Below are positions 1-5,979 of a stretch of DNA of 9,950 nt, piece by piece. The stretch covers positions 1-9,950 of the forward strand of contig JANYBU010000240.1 in the NCBI GenBank assembly GCA_025360665.1. The letters run 5' to 3'. A model generated the notes under the pieces. That model was not told where the DNA came from. It worked only from the letters and a program-made list of their open reading frames with translations, and did no database searches. Source of the DNA: Nitrospira sp. GTDB taxonomy: Bacteria > Nitrospirota > Nitrospiria > Nitrospirales > Nitrospiraceae. Both the position numbers and the translations under genes were made by a program. Every line of letters starts with the position of its first letter. Positions within the stretch are counted from its first letter, which is position 1.

Positions 1-84
1 CCGCAGCGAATGGCCATGGGCCAGGCCCAGGCTCAAGGTCTCACGGTCTTCCGCACTCATGTGTCGATAGGATTTCTTTGACAT
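1..84 (-). CDS. IS30 family transposase, N-terminal 28 residues (partial)
   Basis: The start codon is ATG at 84-82 on the minus strand, preceded by a weak Shine-Dalgarno (TAAGGTG about 8 nt upstream). The translation begins MSKKSYRHMSAEDRETLSL and continues with GLAHGHSLR. This matches the N-terminal helix-turn-helix region of IS30 transposases, which start with a short basic stretch, then (H)LS.EER/EDRE.L and a .G.S.R.IA helix. In the family this region binds the terminal repeats, while the DDE catalytic domain lies further on, beyond the window. Whether the full gene is intact cannot be seen. Confidence 0.75.
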   Translation of the reverse strand, partial: MSKKSYRHMSAEDRETLSLGLAHGHSLR

Positions 85-141
85 GGCAACACCTTAGCCC
101 ATCAGGGCCTGTCGTGTTGCACTTGGAGTTAGAACTCAAGG
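1..141 (-). mobile_element. IS30-family insertion sequence, one end (element continues off the left edge)
   Basis: The minus strand encodes the first 28 residues of an IS30-type transposase. The non-coding end outside it (85-141) contains AAGTGCAACAC (minus strand), which from memory is typical of the inner part of IS30-family terminal inverted repeats. The probable terminal repeat spans about 114-141. The outer edge is set near 141 because the truncated ATPase reading frame becomes meaningful just beyond it. The other end is outside the window, so target duplication and length cannot be judged. Confidence 0.75.
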
Positions 142-771
142 CTTCAAAACGGCGATATTACGGACAGTGCTCTGTTGAGCCTATCAGGGGTAAAAAAGAG
201 TCCGCAGAAGAAGTTCGTCAATTGTGTCCGGAAGGTACTTGAGCATGCCTATGCCGATGATCTGTTTCAGTACATTTCCGAACTTAATGCGATCGAGGAC
301 GTGGATGACATCCAAACAGTTCACGAGCTGCTTTTGTTCAAAAGATACTTTGCGCTAGACGGGCAACCCTATTCACCGTCGAGTGGTGAGTCCTCGATGG
401 TTATGTTGCAGAAAGAGTTGGGGGAGGACAAAGAGGTATACATTCTGGACGAGCCAGAGAGGAGTTTGGGCAATGAATATATTAGCGACGTTATTGTGCC
501 GCTGATTAAGGACCGCGCACGGGCGGGTAAGAAGGTCTTCATTTCAACGCACGACGCAAATATTGCCGTGCGCACCCTCCCTTATAGCTCGGTTTACAGA
601 TGCCACGGGCAAGCGGGGTATAGCACCTATATCGGCAACCCTTTCACGAACAATCTGGTGAATCTGAGCGATGTGGCCGATCAGCTTGATTGGAAAAAGG
701 TCAGCATGAGAACCCTTGAAGGCGGAGAAGAAGCATTTGGCGAGCGAGGGAAAATCTATGGAAACAATTAA
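142..771 (+). pseudogene. C-terminal remnant of SMC/ABC-type ATPase (TrlF-like), 5' end removed by IS30
   Basis: The remnant retains the second half of an ABC/SMC-like nucleotide-binding domain. It has a signature motif SSGESS (379-396), Walker B VYILDEPE with catalytic Glu (436-459), and an H-loop ISTHDAN with His at 550-552. The C-terminal tail ends LDWKKVSMRTLEGGEEAFG and then ERGKIYG. From memory this layout and tail match large AAA-like ATPases called the TrlF family, often fused to an N-terminal PHP domain. The Walker A half is absent. The frame is open from 133, just inside the IS30 end, so a TTG at 175 is not a real start; residues such as NGDITDSALL are encoded upstream of it. Base composition is more AT-rich than downstream genes, which suggests transfer. 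The product should be inactive because no P-loop remains. Confidence 0.8.
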
Positions 772-1060
772 GGCAACTGTGGAAAATATTGGTGACAAAT
801 ACTTTATCAAGATTAAAACCAGAGTTGATGAAATTAGCATTCCGATGTCTGAGGACAAGCCGAACGAGGTAAAGAGCGCGTTCAACAAAATCATAACTCG
901 GATCAAGGCCGGAGAATTTCAGATCGAACTCGACAAAGTCGGAGAGGAATTATTCTCTCAGGTCGCTAATGAATATCTCATCCAACTGAACCGCGAGATC
1001 CATGAGATCCACGGTGAGATGAAACGATACGGCTTGGTTAATGGGGTCGCGGCACCTTGA
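758..1060 (+). CDS. Unknown 100-residue protein, probable operon partner of the ATPase
   Basis: The start is ATG 758, preceded by GAGGG at about 747-751. An ATG at 716 in the same frame lies deep inside the ATPase gene and has no comparable site. The gene overlaps the 3' end of the ATPase by 14 nt, which indicates translational coupling in one operon. The protein is small and charged. It has a beta-rich start (METIKATVENIGDKYFIKIK) and a helical second half with regular hydrophobic spacing (AFNKIITRIKAG, then ELFSQVANEYLIQLNREIHE). It shows no signal peptide, membrane segment or Cys cluster. I do not recognise the family. Because its upstream partner is now broken, it may be stranded or expressed from a new promoter. 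Confidence 0.7.
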   Translation: METIKATVENIGDKYFIKIKTRVDEISIPMSEDKPNEVKSAFNKIITRIKAGEFQIELDKVGEELFSQVANEYLIQLNREIHEIHGEMKRYGLVNGVAAP

Positions 1061-1302
1061 GTTTCAACCACGACTGGCAAGGATTTGAACGACAGTGACA
1101 ACCTCAACGATGCTACCCAACCATACGCTCCGGTGAGGAGGAAAGGGAGACATTCTGAATTTTCAGAGGGAAGCTACTGGAACCGTGCTTAACCTTGCCC
1201 TTCATGCTCGTACGTAGCAAGTAAAGAGTGTCAGGTCTTGCAATCCAACATTGCCAGACATGATGTTGTCCTGGAACAAATATACCGGGCCACGCATAGT
1301 GT
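1061..1302 (+). other. Gene-free spacer upstream of the DUF1810 gene
   Basis: No supportable reading frame or RNA gene is seen in these 242 bases. A TATACC at 1281-1286 is a possible -10 box about 17 nt before the DUF1810 start, but no good -35 sits at the right distance. The spacer separates the AT-rich ATPase island from chromosomal-looking genes. Confidence 0.4.
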
Positions 1303-1737
1303 ATGAGTGATGACTACAACCTTCACCGCTTTCTTGACGCGCAAGACCACGTCTACGACGCAATCCTTGATGAACTACGAGCCGGCAAAAAGTCCAGTCA
1401 CTGGATCTGGTTTATCTTTCCCCAGATCAAAGGCCTCGCTCATAGTGGAGCGGCACAGAAGTTCGCCATTACCTCTATCGAAGAGGCCAAAGCCTACCTG
1501 CAACACCCCATCTTGGGTCCAAGGCTCAGAGAATGTACGCAGCTTGTTCTCAACGTGGAAGGGCACAACGCTGAACAGATATTCGGCTATCCGGATAATC
1601 TTAAATTCCGGTCATGCCTAACCTTGTTTATGACTGCGACCACCGATAACAAGGTTTTCAAAGATGCCCTTCTCAAGTATTTTGACGGCAAGCCCGACAC
1701 ATTGACGCTCGATATCCTGGCACAGGAAACTTCTTAG
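1303..1737 (+). CDS. DUF1810 domain-containing protein
   Basis: The 144-residue protein is made up entirely of a DUF1810 domain, the usual full length for the family. Diagnostic stretches are WIWFIFPQIKGLAHS near residues 34-48, then EAKAYLQHPILGPRLREC, and finally FGYPDNLKFRSCLTLF. The start at ATG 1303 gives MSDDYNLHRFLDAQ, matching the usual family N-terminus. No clear Shine-Dalgarno precedes it. The protein is soluble and cytoplasmic with no export signal. The function of the family is not established. It is monocistronic here, followed 14 nt after the stop by a large hairpin element. Confidence 0.9.
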   Translation: MSDDYNLHRFLDAQDHVYDAILDELRAGKKSSHWIWFIFPQIKGLAHSGAAQKFAITSIEEAKAYLQHPILGPRLRECTQLVLNVEGHNAEQIFGYPDNLKFRSCLTLFMTATTDNKVFKDALLKYFDGKPDTLTLDILAQETS

Positions 1738-1751
1738 CCACACATCACATA

Positions 1752-1924
1752 CGGGGCTGGGGCTCAGCGCGAACGTCCCCGGGGGAGCGGGGTCCCATCG
1801 AGGCTCCGCTGAGAAGGAAAGCGGAAACTGACCGAGTCCGCGAGGGAATTTCCGAAGGCTGCCGCTCAGCGAAGCCCGATAGGGTCGCTCCGGGAGGTGC
1901 GAGAGCAGTTGAGCCCCAGCCCCG
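1752..1924. ncRNA. Candidate structured RNA or palindromic (MITE-like) element, about 173 nt
   Basis: The stretch folds into one long hairpin with stacked helices: 1752-1768 with 1908-1924 (15 Watson-Crick pairs, then G-U and C-G); 1776-1784 with 1888-1895 (one bulge); 1794-1800 with 1877-1884 (one bulge); 1802-1805 with 1873-1876; 1807-1813 with 1865-1871; 1816-1820 with 1849-1853; and a terminal 1821-1825 with 1837-1841 around an 11-nt loop. It lies between the DUF1810 stop and msrB. No run of T follows, so it is not a simple terminator. A 60-codon minus-strand frame crosses it but looks like a by-product of the palindrome. The strand and the RNA-versus-mobile nature are undecided, and I recognise no Rfam family. 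Confidence 0.55.
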
Positions 1925-2022
1925 CATCCACTCGTCTTGCCCTTCCGTAAGTCTCTATGTAAGGATTGCCTGTGTGATTCGACTGATTGGCCATACCCCC
2001 CTACAAGAAAGGGAGATCACCT

Positions 2023-2442
2023 ATGCCACCAAAAATTGAGATCGGTTCGATTGTGAAAGTGGTGAAGACGGACGACGAATGGAAGAAGCTGCTCACGCCG
2101 GAAGCCTATCGAGTCCTGCGGCATGAGGATACCGAGCGGCCCTTTCTCAACAACATGCACGACAACAAGAAAGACGGCGTCTACTACTGCGCGGGCTGCG
2201 ACCTCCCGGCCTATTCATCGGAGCATAAATTCGACAGCGGCACTGGCTGGCCCAGCTTCTGGCAACCGATCGACCCCAAAGTGGTCGAATCCACAACCGA
2301 TTACAAATTCATCTTTCCCAGGACCGAAGTCCACTGCGCACGCTGCGAGGGGCATCAAGGACATATCTTTAAGGATGGCCCCAAGCCAACGGGGTTACGG
2401 TACTGTATAAACGGCGTGGCGCTAAAATTCGTGGCGGATTAA
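2023..2442 (+). CDS. msrB: Peptide-methionine (R)-S-oxide reductase MsrB
   Basis: MsrB reduces methionine-R-sulfoxide in proteins. The 139-residue product carries the SelR domain: zinc cysteines Cys56/Cys59 (YYCAGC) and Cys105/Cys108 (HCARC), the substrate-site motif SGTGWPSFWQP (residues 72-82), GHQGHIF (residues 110-116) and catalytic Cys128 in GLRYCINGVAL. The start is ATG 2023 with GGGAG at 2011-2015; an in-frame TTG at 1987 would add 12 unconserved residues. No signal peptide is seen, so the enzyme is cytosolic. ERPFLNN replaces the more usual ERPFTG, a mild family variation. It stands alone, with two small hairpins just after the stop. Confidence 0.95.
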   Translation: MPPKIEIGSIVKVVKTDDEWKKLLTPEAYRVLRHEDTERPFLNNMHDNKKDGVYYCAGCDLPAYSSEHKFDSGTGWPSFWQPIDPKVVESTTDYKFIFPRTEVHCARCEGHQGHIFKDGPKPTGLRYCINGVALKFVAD

Positions 2443-2458
2443 CCCGCATAATTTATGA

Positions 2459-2509
2459 TGCAGCTTCTGCTGCAATCGTCTGTCTGTGCCTGTCCGCATG
2501 CAGACAGGC
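2459..2509 (+). repeat. Two small hairpins downstream of msrB
   Basis: TGCAGC (2459-2464) pairs with GCTGCA (2469-2474) around a 4-nt loop, 16 nt after the msrB stop. GCCTGTC (2488-2494) pairs with GACAGGC (2503-2509) around an 8-nt loop. Neither is followed by a T tract, so an intrinsic terminator role is possible but not supported. Confidence 0.45.
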
Positions 2510-3045
2510 CGATCCGCTGCTGTTGTGCGTATATTCTCGTTAGTGAATGGTGCGCGAGACAAGCAAGACGTGCACGACAGGCGCGACTCGCAAAGATGAA
2601 ACTTCCGACCCGTCACGCTTTTCTCGCTAATCTCGCGGTTCTCGCACGAATAACGAGACACGCTTCACGAGAAACGTGTTCCAGGGCGATCTTGCGGCGA
2701 ACCTTCATGAACTATGCGGGTGAGCAGCCTTCCGCTTATTTCCGACGCTGGTGCTATGGAGAAACCCGCAATCGAAAAATGCTCCATGAACAATCAAGAG
2801 TTTGCGCTCTCATGTTTCGTTGGACAAAGAGTTTTTCTCCCCCCTCGCCAGCCGTTATGAACAACTGCGCCATCCTCCTGTCGTACCATTCCAGACTTCT
2901 GATACAAGACGATTTGCAATTGAAGCAACAGTGATATCGTATACCTGGGCCTAGTCCTGGAGTTCATCAGGGTCTGCGCCAGCTACATACCGAAGGGTGC
3001 CTCTGGAAACCTGCTGAACCGCTCGGAATAGCTGAAAAAAATAAC

Positions 3046-3074
3046 TTGCAAAGAAAAGGCATGATAGCTACGAT
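3046..3074 (+). promoter_or_regulatory. Possible sigma-70-type promoter for the peroxidase gene
   Basis: TTGCAA (3046-3051) and TACGAT (3069-3074) are separated by 17 nt. Each matches 4 of 6 consensus bases, in an A-rich context just upstream of the peroxidase leader. This is a sequence match only. Confidence 0.3.
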
Positions 3075-3253
3075 TCGCACAATGAAACCTACCTTTTTAC
3101 TCCAAGTCTCAGATGCTTCGATCCCGCGTAGATGACAACCAGAAACGACTGAAAACTAATCAAGGGCAAAGGTCACACGTCATGACAACCCAAACGGAAG
3201 GAGCCACGATGAAGCCAGCCACACAGCGAACTGAACTGCCACCATCAACCCAA

Positions 3254-3275
3254 CTCCGAAAAACAGTTTTCGGAG
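3254..3275 (+). promoter_or_regulatory. Hairpin covering the Shine-Dalgarno of the peroxidase start
   Basis: CTCCGAAAA (3254-3262) pairs perfectly with TTTTCGGAG (3267-3275) around the loop ACAG. The right arm contains most of the GGAGG (3272-3276) that serves ATG 3284. Folding would hide that ribosome site. A second in-frame ATG at 3209 has its own strong GGAAGGAG (3196-3203), so ribosomes starting there would melt the hairpin. Confidence 0.5.
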
Positions 3276-3283
3276 GTTCCCAT

Positions 3284-4363
3284 ATGTCGGGCAAGAGCTT
3301 GCCCGGAGTCCTGGCCATCTGCGCGGTAGCGATGCTGTCGTCCTGGACCGCGACGCCGGCCGAGGCCGGTCCGGAGGTGAATCCAGCCGGCAGGGAACAG
3401 TCGGCGACCGGGTACAAGCTCAAAATTCCTTTCGGTCTAGAAGAGACTGCCGTGGTCATTCCGGCCGACAATCCTTTGACGATTAAGAAGATCGAGTTAG
3501 GCCGGATGTTGTTTTTCGACAGGCGACTGTCGGAAGACGACACCATCGCGTGCGCGAGTTGCCACCTGGCGAGATTCGCTTTTACGGACGGCATGCCGGT
3601 CTCCACAGGCATCCGAGGCCAGAAGGGTGGTCGCAGCGCGCCGGTGTCCTTCAACCGGGTGTTCAGCAGCGTTCAATTTTGGGACGGCCGGGCGGCAACC
3701 TTGGAGGAGCAGTCCGTGGGACCCTTCACCAATCCGATCGAACACGGCTTTGTCAAGCACGATATCATGATTGCAAAGATGAAGAAGATCCCCGGCTATC
3801 AGATGCTCTTCATGCAAGCCTTCGGCGAGGATATCACGATCGGCAACGTGGGCAAGGCCATCGCCAGCTTCCAGCGCACCGTCCTCTCCGGCAACAGCCC
3901 GTATGACCGGTTTGATATGGGACAGGAAGCGGGAGCGATCTCAGCAGAGGCTCAACGCGGCCTCCTCCTGTTCCGGGAGAAAGCACGGTGTACGAAGTGC
4001 CATTCCGGATTCAATTTCACCGACGAAAAGTTTCACAACCTCGGCATCGGCTGGGACGACAACAAAGTGGATCTCGGGCGGTATATGGTGACCAAGAATC
4101 CGGAGGATATCGGCGCATTCAAAACCCCCACCTTGCGGGAGATCGCCCGAAGCGCACCCTATACGCATGACGGGCGCTTCAAAACGCTAGATGAAGTGGT
4201 GAATTTCTACAATAAGGGCGGCATAAAGAATCCGCATCAGGATCCGTTGATTATTCCGCTCGAGCTGACGGTGCAGGAAAAACACGATCTGGTACAATTT
4301 CTTCACACGCTGAATGGGGAAGGATGGCAGCAGGCCATAGCGCCGAGCGCCTTTCCTCAATAG
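3284..4363 (+). CDS. Exported di-haem cytochrome c peroxidase (CcpA/MauG family)
   Basis: The family reduces hydrogen peroxide in the periplasm with electrons from small c-type cytochromes or related donors. The product has two CxxCH haem c sites: CASCH (Cys90, Cys93, His94) and CTKCH (Cys236, Cys239, His240). Family motifs also present are FAFTDG, GRSAPVSFNRVF, FWDGRAATLEEQ, GPFTNPIEHG and THDGRFKTLDEVVNFY. With the start at ATG 3284 the protein has 359 residues and a classic signal peptide (MSGK, a hydrophobic stretch, then AEA/G near residue 28). In-frame starts at 3209 (strong Shine-Dalgarno) and 3113 would give atypically long leaders. The gene converges with the minus-strand gene ending at 4610. 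The substrate is not proven; MauG-like oxidative roles use the same fold. Confidence 0.93.
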   Translation: MSGKSLPGVLAICAVAMLSSWTATPAEAGPEVNPAGREQSATGYKLKIPFGLEETAVVIPADNPLTIKKIELGRMLFFDRRLSEDDTIACASCHLARFAFTDGMPVSTGIRGQKGGRSAPVSFNRVFSSVQFWDGRAATLEEQSVGPFTNPIEHGFVKHDIMIAKMKKIPGYQMLFMQAFGEDITIGNVGKAIASFQRTVLSGNSPYDRFDMGQEAGAISAEAQRGLLLFREKARCTKCHSGFNFTDEKFHNLGIGWDDNKVDLGRYMVTKNPEDIGAFKTPTLREIARSAPYTHDGRFKTLDEVVNFYNKGGIKNPHQDPLIIPLELTVQEKHDLVQFLHTLNGEGWQQAIAPSAFPQ

Positions 4364-4550
4364 AACAGGAACGGCACAGGCGTCGCCTATGAAGCGTGGC
4401 TGTTAGTCAGCCAGCTTGATTTTCAAGGACAGTTACTGACCCCGTTTCTTCTGTACGGGAGAAGCTAGATGGTCAAGTTATTGGCCTTGGTCTCAATGGG
4501 AGGCAATTCAGAAGGCACGGATCACCGCCTGAGCAAGTTCACACGGCTCG

Positions 4551-4596
4551 GGTCGCCCGCTCTCTGGTGGAGCGGGCGACCTCAGACCTTTCTGAG
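4551..4596. terminator. Tandem inverted repeats between convergent genes, possible bidirectional terminator
   Basis: GGTCGCCCGCTC (4551-4562) pairs perfectly over 12 bp with GAGCGGGCGACC (4570-4581) around a 7-nt loop. It is followed directly by CTCAGA (4581-4586) and TCTGAG (4591-4596) around CCTT. The repeats lie between two genes that end toward each other, the usual place for a shared terminator. No T tract follows on either strand, so an mRNA-end or processing structure is equally possible. Confidence 0.5.
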
Positions 4597-4609
4597 GCAG
4601 AGCCAAGGA

Positions 4610-5356
4610 CTACGGAGTCTTCGCGCACCGGAACCCTGTGAGTCCTTGATCCGTCGGCGAAATGAGGCTCCGATTCGCTGAGCGCAGGGCCGCGGGATTA
4701 CTGTACCAGGACCCGCCACGGATTACTTTGGTCCCGCCAGATGACGGTCCTGTCGGGTTCTGCGACGGGCTGTTCTTGTAAAAATTATAGCCATACCAGT
4801 CGCTGACCCATTCCCAGACATTCCCGGCCATATCATAGATACCATAGGGACTCTTGCCAGCTTCCAACGTCCCCACCGGCACCAATACCCCATGGTTGTT
4901 CCAATCCGTTTTCCCATAGTTCGCGTGGAGCGGCGTCGGTGGTTCATTCCCCCAGGGATAGAGGCGGCCATCCGTCCCCCGTGCCGCCTTCTCCCACTCC
5001 GCCTCTGTCGGCAGGCGCTTGCCAACCCATGTGCAGTACGAGGCCGCATCTGCCCAATCCACATTCGCAACCGGGCGCTTCTGGTGCGTGGCTTGGTTCA
5101 TCGTCTTCCAGTCCGATGGCGGATCGCCCCCTTTCGCCTGCAGAAAAGCCGCATACTGCCCCACCGTCACTTCGTACTTATCCATGGAAAAGCCATCCAG
5201 ATAGACCCGGTGTGCCGGTTGTTCGTCTGTATCTCCCGCCAGACTCCCCATTGTGAACTCCCCAGCCGGCACCGCCGCCATATCAACGGGTGCCACGGCC
5301 ATCGCCGGGTGAGCAGCGAGTCCGAGCAACGCGACCAGCACAAACATCGTTCTCAT
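4610..5356 (-). CDS. Exported SUMF1/formylglycine-generating-enzyme-fold protein lacking FGE cysteines
   Basis: The 248-residue protein has a signal peptide (MRTMFVLVALLGLAAHPAMA, cleavage near residue 20) and then a complete FGE-sulfatase-type domain. Visible motifs are PAGEFTMGS (30-38), DKYEVTVGQYAAF, RPVANVDWADAASYC, KRLPTEAEWEKAARG (113-127), YPWGN, YGIYDMAGNVWEWVSDWYG (171-189), IRGGSW (212-217) and the terminal GFRCAKTP. True FGEs carry an active-site Cys pair after the RGGSW block; here that stretch (YSNPAALRSANRS) has none, so formylglycine formation is not expected. A binding or structural role, or another SUMF1-type activity, is likelier. The start ATG has a perfect AAGGAGG on the minus strand (5369-5363), 6 nt upstream. 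The 3' remnant of a transposase gene ends 37 nt upstream on the same strand. Confidence 0.92.
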   Translation of the reverse strand: MRTMFVLVALLGLAAHPAMAVAPVDMAAVPAGEFTMGSLAGDTDEQPAHRVYLDGFSMDKYEVTVGQYAAFLQAKGGDPPSDWKTMNQATHQKRPVANVDWADAASYCTWVGKRLPTEAEWEKAARGTDGRLYPWGNEPPTPLHANYGKTDWNNHGVLVPVGTLEAGKSPYGIYDMAGNVWEWVSDWYGYNFYKNSPSQNPTGPSSGGTKVIRGGSWYSNPAALRSANRSLISPTDQGLTGFRCAKTP

Positions 5357-5392
5357 GAACCGCCTCCTTATTCAAAATGGTCGAGTCTGCAA

Positions 5393-5620
5393 TCACACAT
5401 TCTCTTGCTCAGCCTGCTTCAAATGACGGCTGACCTGGCAGCATGGACAGCCACATGGTCCGCAATCTCAGCTGACCGATACCCTATTTCAGATAGTTCG
5501 TATAAATGAGCCGCATCGGCGCCCCTTTCCGCTAAAACAGGACGTGTCATAGAGCGAGGGAGCCTACCCCTCATAATATAGAACGGCAAGATCTGATCCC
5601 TTTTCATCTTTGCGCAGCTT
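5393..5620 (-). pseudogene. C-terminal remnant of Y1/RAYT-type transposase, truncated and frameshifted
   Basis: From about 5620 down, the minus strand encodes ...RGRLPRSMTRPVLAERG and then ...YELSEIGYRSAEIADHVAVHAA. It then shifts frame near 5430-5440 into VSRHLKQAEQENV with a stop at 5395-5393. Joined, this reads as the C-terminal helix-turn-helix of REP-associated/Y1 transposases (EIADHxxVHxxTVSRHLKQAE). One missing base, for example in a codon giving HAATVSR, explains the shift. The N-terminal HUH domain is absent and the fragment starts at the IS3 edge. The identification rests on the HTH pattern alone. Confidence 0.5.
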
Positions 5621-5657
5621 TGAGCTTCCCCCGAAATTTCGTCTTCCACGGGTGACG

Positions 5658-5663
5658 TATAAT
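5658..5663 (+). promoter_or_regulatory. Consensus -10 box upstream of IS3 orfA
   Basis: TATAAT matches the sigma-70 -10 consensus exactly and lies 25 nt before the orfA ATG. No clear -35 is found 16-18 nt upstream, so the promoter may be weak. Confidence 0.35.
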
Positions 5664-5688
5664 CGCAGTCACCTTGAAAGGGGAGACG

Positions 5689-5979
5689 ATGAAGATACCG
5701 AAGCAGCAATACACCTCCGAGTTTAAGAAATTGGCAGTCACGCGAGTCAAAGACGGGCTGACAGCCGGAGCGGCGGCCAAGGAGTTGGGGCTGGTCGAAC
5801 AAACGTTACGGAACTGGGTCAAGGCGGCCTCGGCAGGCACCCTCAACGGTGTTGGAGCCAAGATGGTCACGCCGGAGCAGATGGAATTTTCACGACTGCG
5901 CGCCGAAAATGTGCGACTGAAGCGAGAGAACGACATCCTAAAAAAAGCGACGGCGTACTTTGCAAGGGACACCCTGTGA
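5689..5979 (+). CDS. IS3 family transposase OrfA
   Basis: The 96-residue DNA-binding subunit starts MKIPKQQYTSEFKKLAVTRV. It contains a Tnp_1-type helix-turn-helix (GLTAGAAAKELGLVEQTLR, then NWVK, about residues 25-47) and ends in a leucine-zipper-like helix (FSRLRAENVRLKRENDILKK, about residues 66-85) used for multimerisation. The start is ATG 5689 with GGGGAG at 5680-5685; a TTG at 5674 is less likely. It overlaps orfB by 4 nt (GTGA) and carries the slippery A7G near its end. OrfA alone typically moderates transposition. Confidence 0.93.
   Translation: MKIPKQQYTSEFKKLAVTRVKDGLTAGAAAKELGLVEQTLRNWVKAASAGTLNGVGAKMVTPEQMEFSRLRAENVRLKRENDILKKATAYFARDTL
5940..5947 (+). promoter_or_regulatory. 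Programmed -1 frameshift site (A7G) of the IS3 element
   Basis: Seven A and a G fall in the LKKA codons near the orfA end. The -1 frame is open from here through the orfB start at 5976, so slippage would give the OrfAB fusion transposase. A6G/A7G at this location is the classic IS3-family signal. The efficiency and any stimulatory structure are not shown. Confidence 0.7.

Larger units (their letters stand above)
2443..3283 (+). other. Long region without a credible gene between msrB and the peroxidase
   Basis: Apart from the two hairpins and a possible promoter, nothing here supports a gene. A 159-codon plus-strand frame (2455-2934) has an Arg/Cys-rich, low-complexity start (RQARRARQARLAK), no ribosome site and no recognisable domain, so I do not call it. 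Its first third comes from short GA-rich units (GCGCGAGACAAGCAAGACG near 2551, then CTCGC/CGAGA words to about 2670) resembling those at 9379-9416. Such repeats look like dispersed intergenic sequence. The 3' part, from about 2990, is the leader of the peroxidase gene. Confidence 0.5.

Noticed and set aside
175..177. TTG as a start codon for the ATPase frame
   Set aside because: The frame is open upstream to the IS30 end and the protein lacks its Walker A half, so this is an artefact of truncation.
1807..1830. Hammerhead-ribozyme-like words (CTGAGAA...GGAAAC) in the structured element
   Set aside because: The CUGANGA core is not matched and the three-stem arrangement is absent; the bases are better explained by the long hairpin.
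1745..1927. 60-codon minus-strand open frame
   Set aside because: It coincides with the palindromic structured element and has no ribosome site; its Pro/Arg/Ser-rich composition reflects the GC-rich stem.
2455..2934. 159-codon plus-strand open frame after msrB
   Set aside because: No ribosome site, no recognisable domain, and an Arg/Cys-rich composition produced by hairpins and GA-rich repeats.
4469..4681. 70-codon plus-strand open frame between convergent genes
   Set aside because: It crosses the strong inverted repeat and the 3' end of the minus-strand gene, with no domain or ribosome site.
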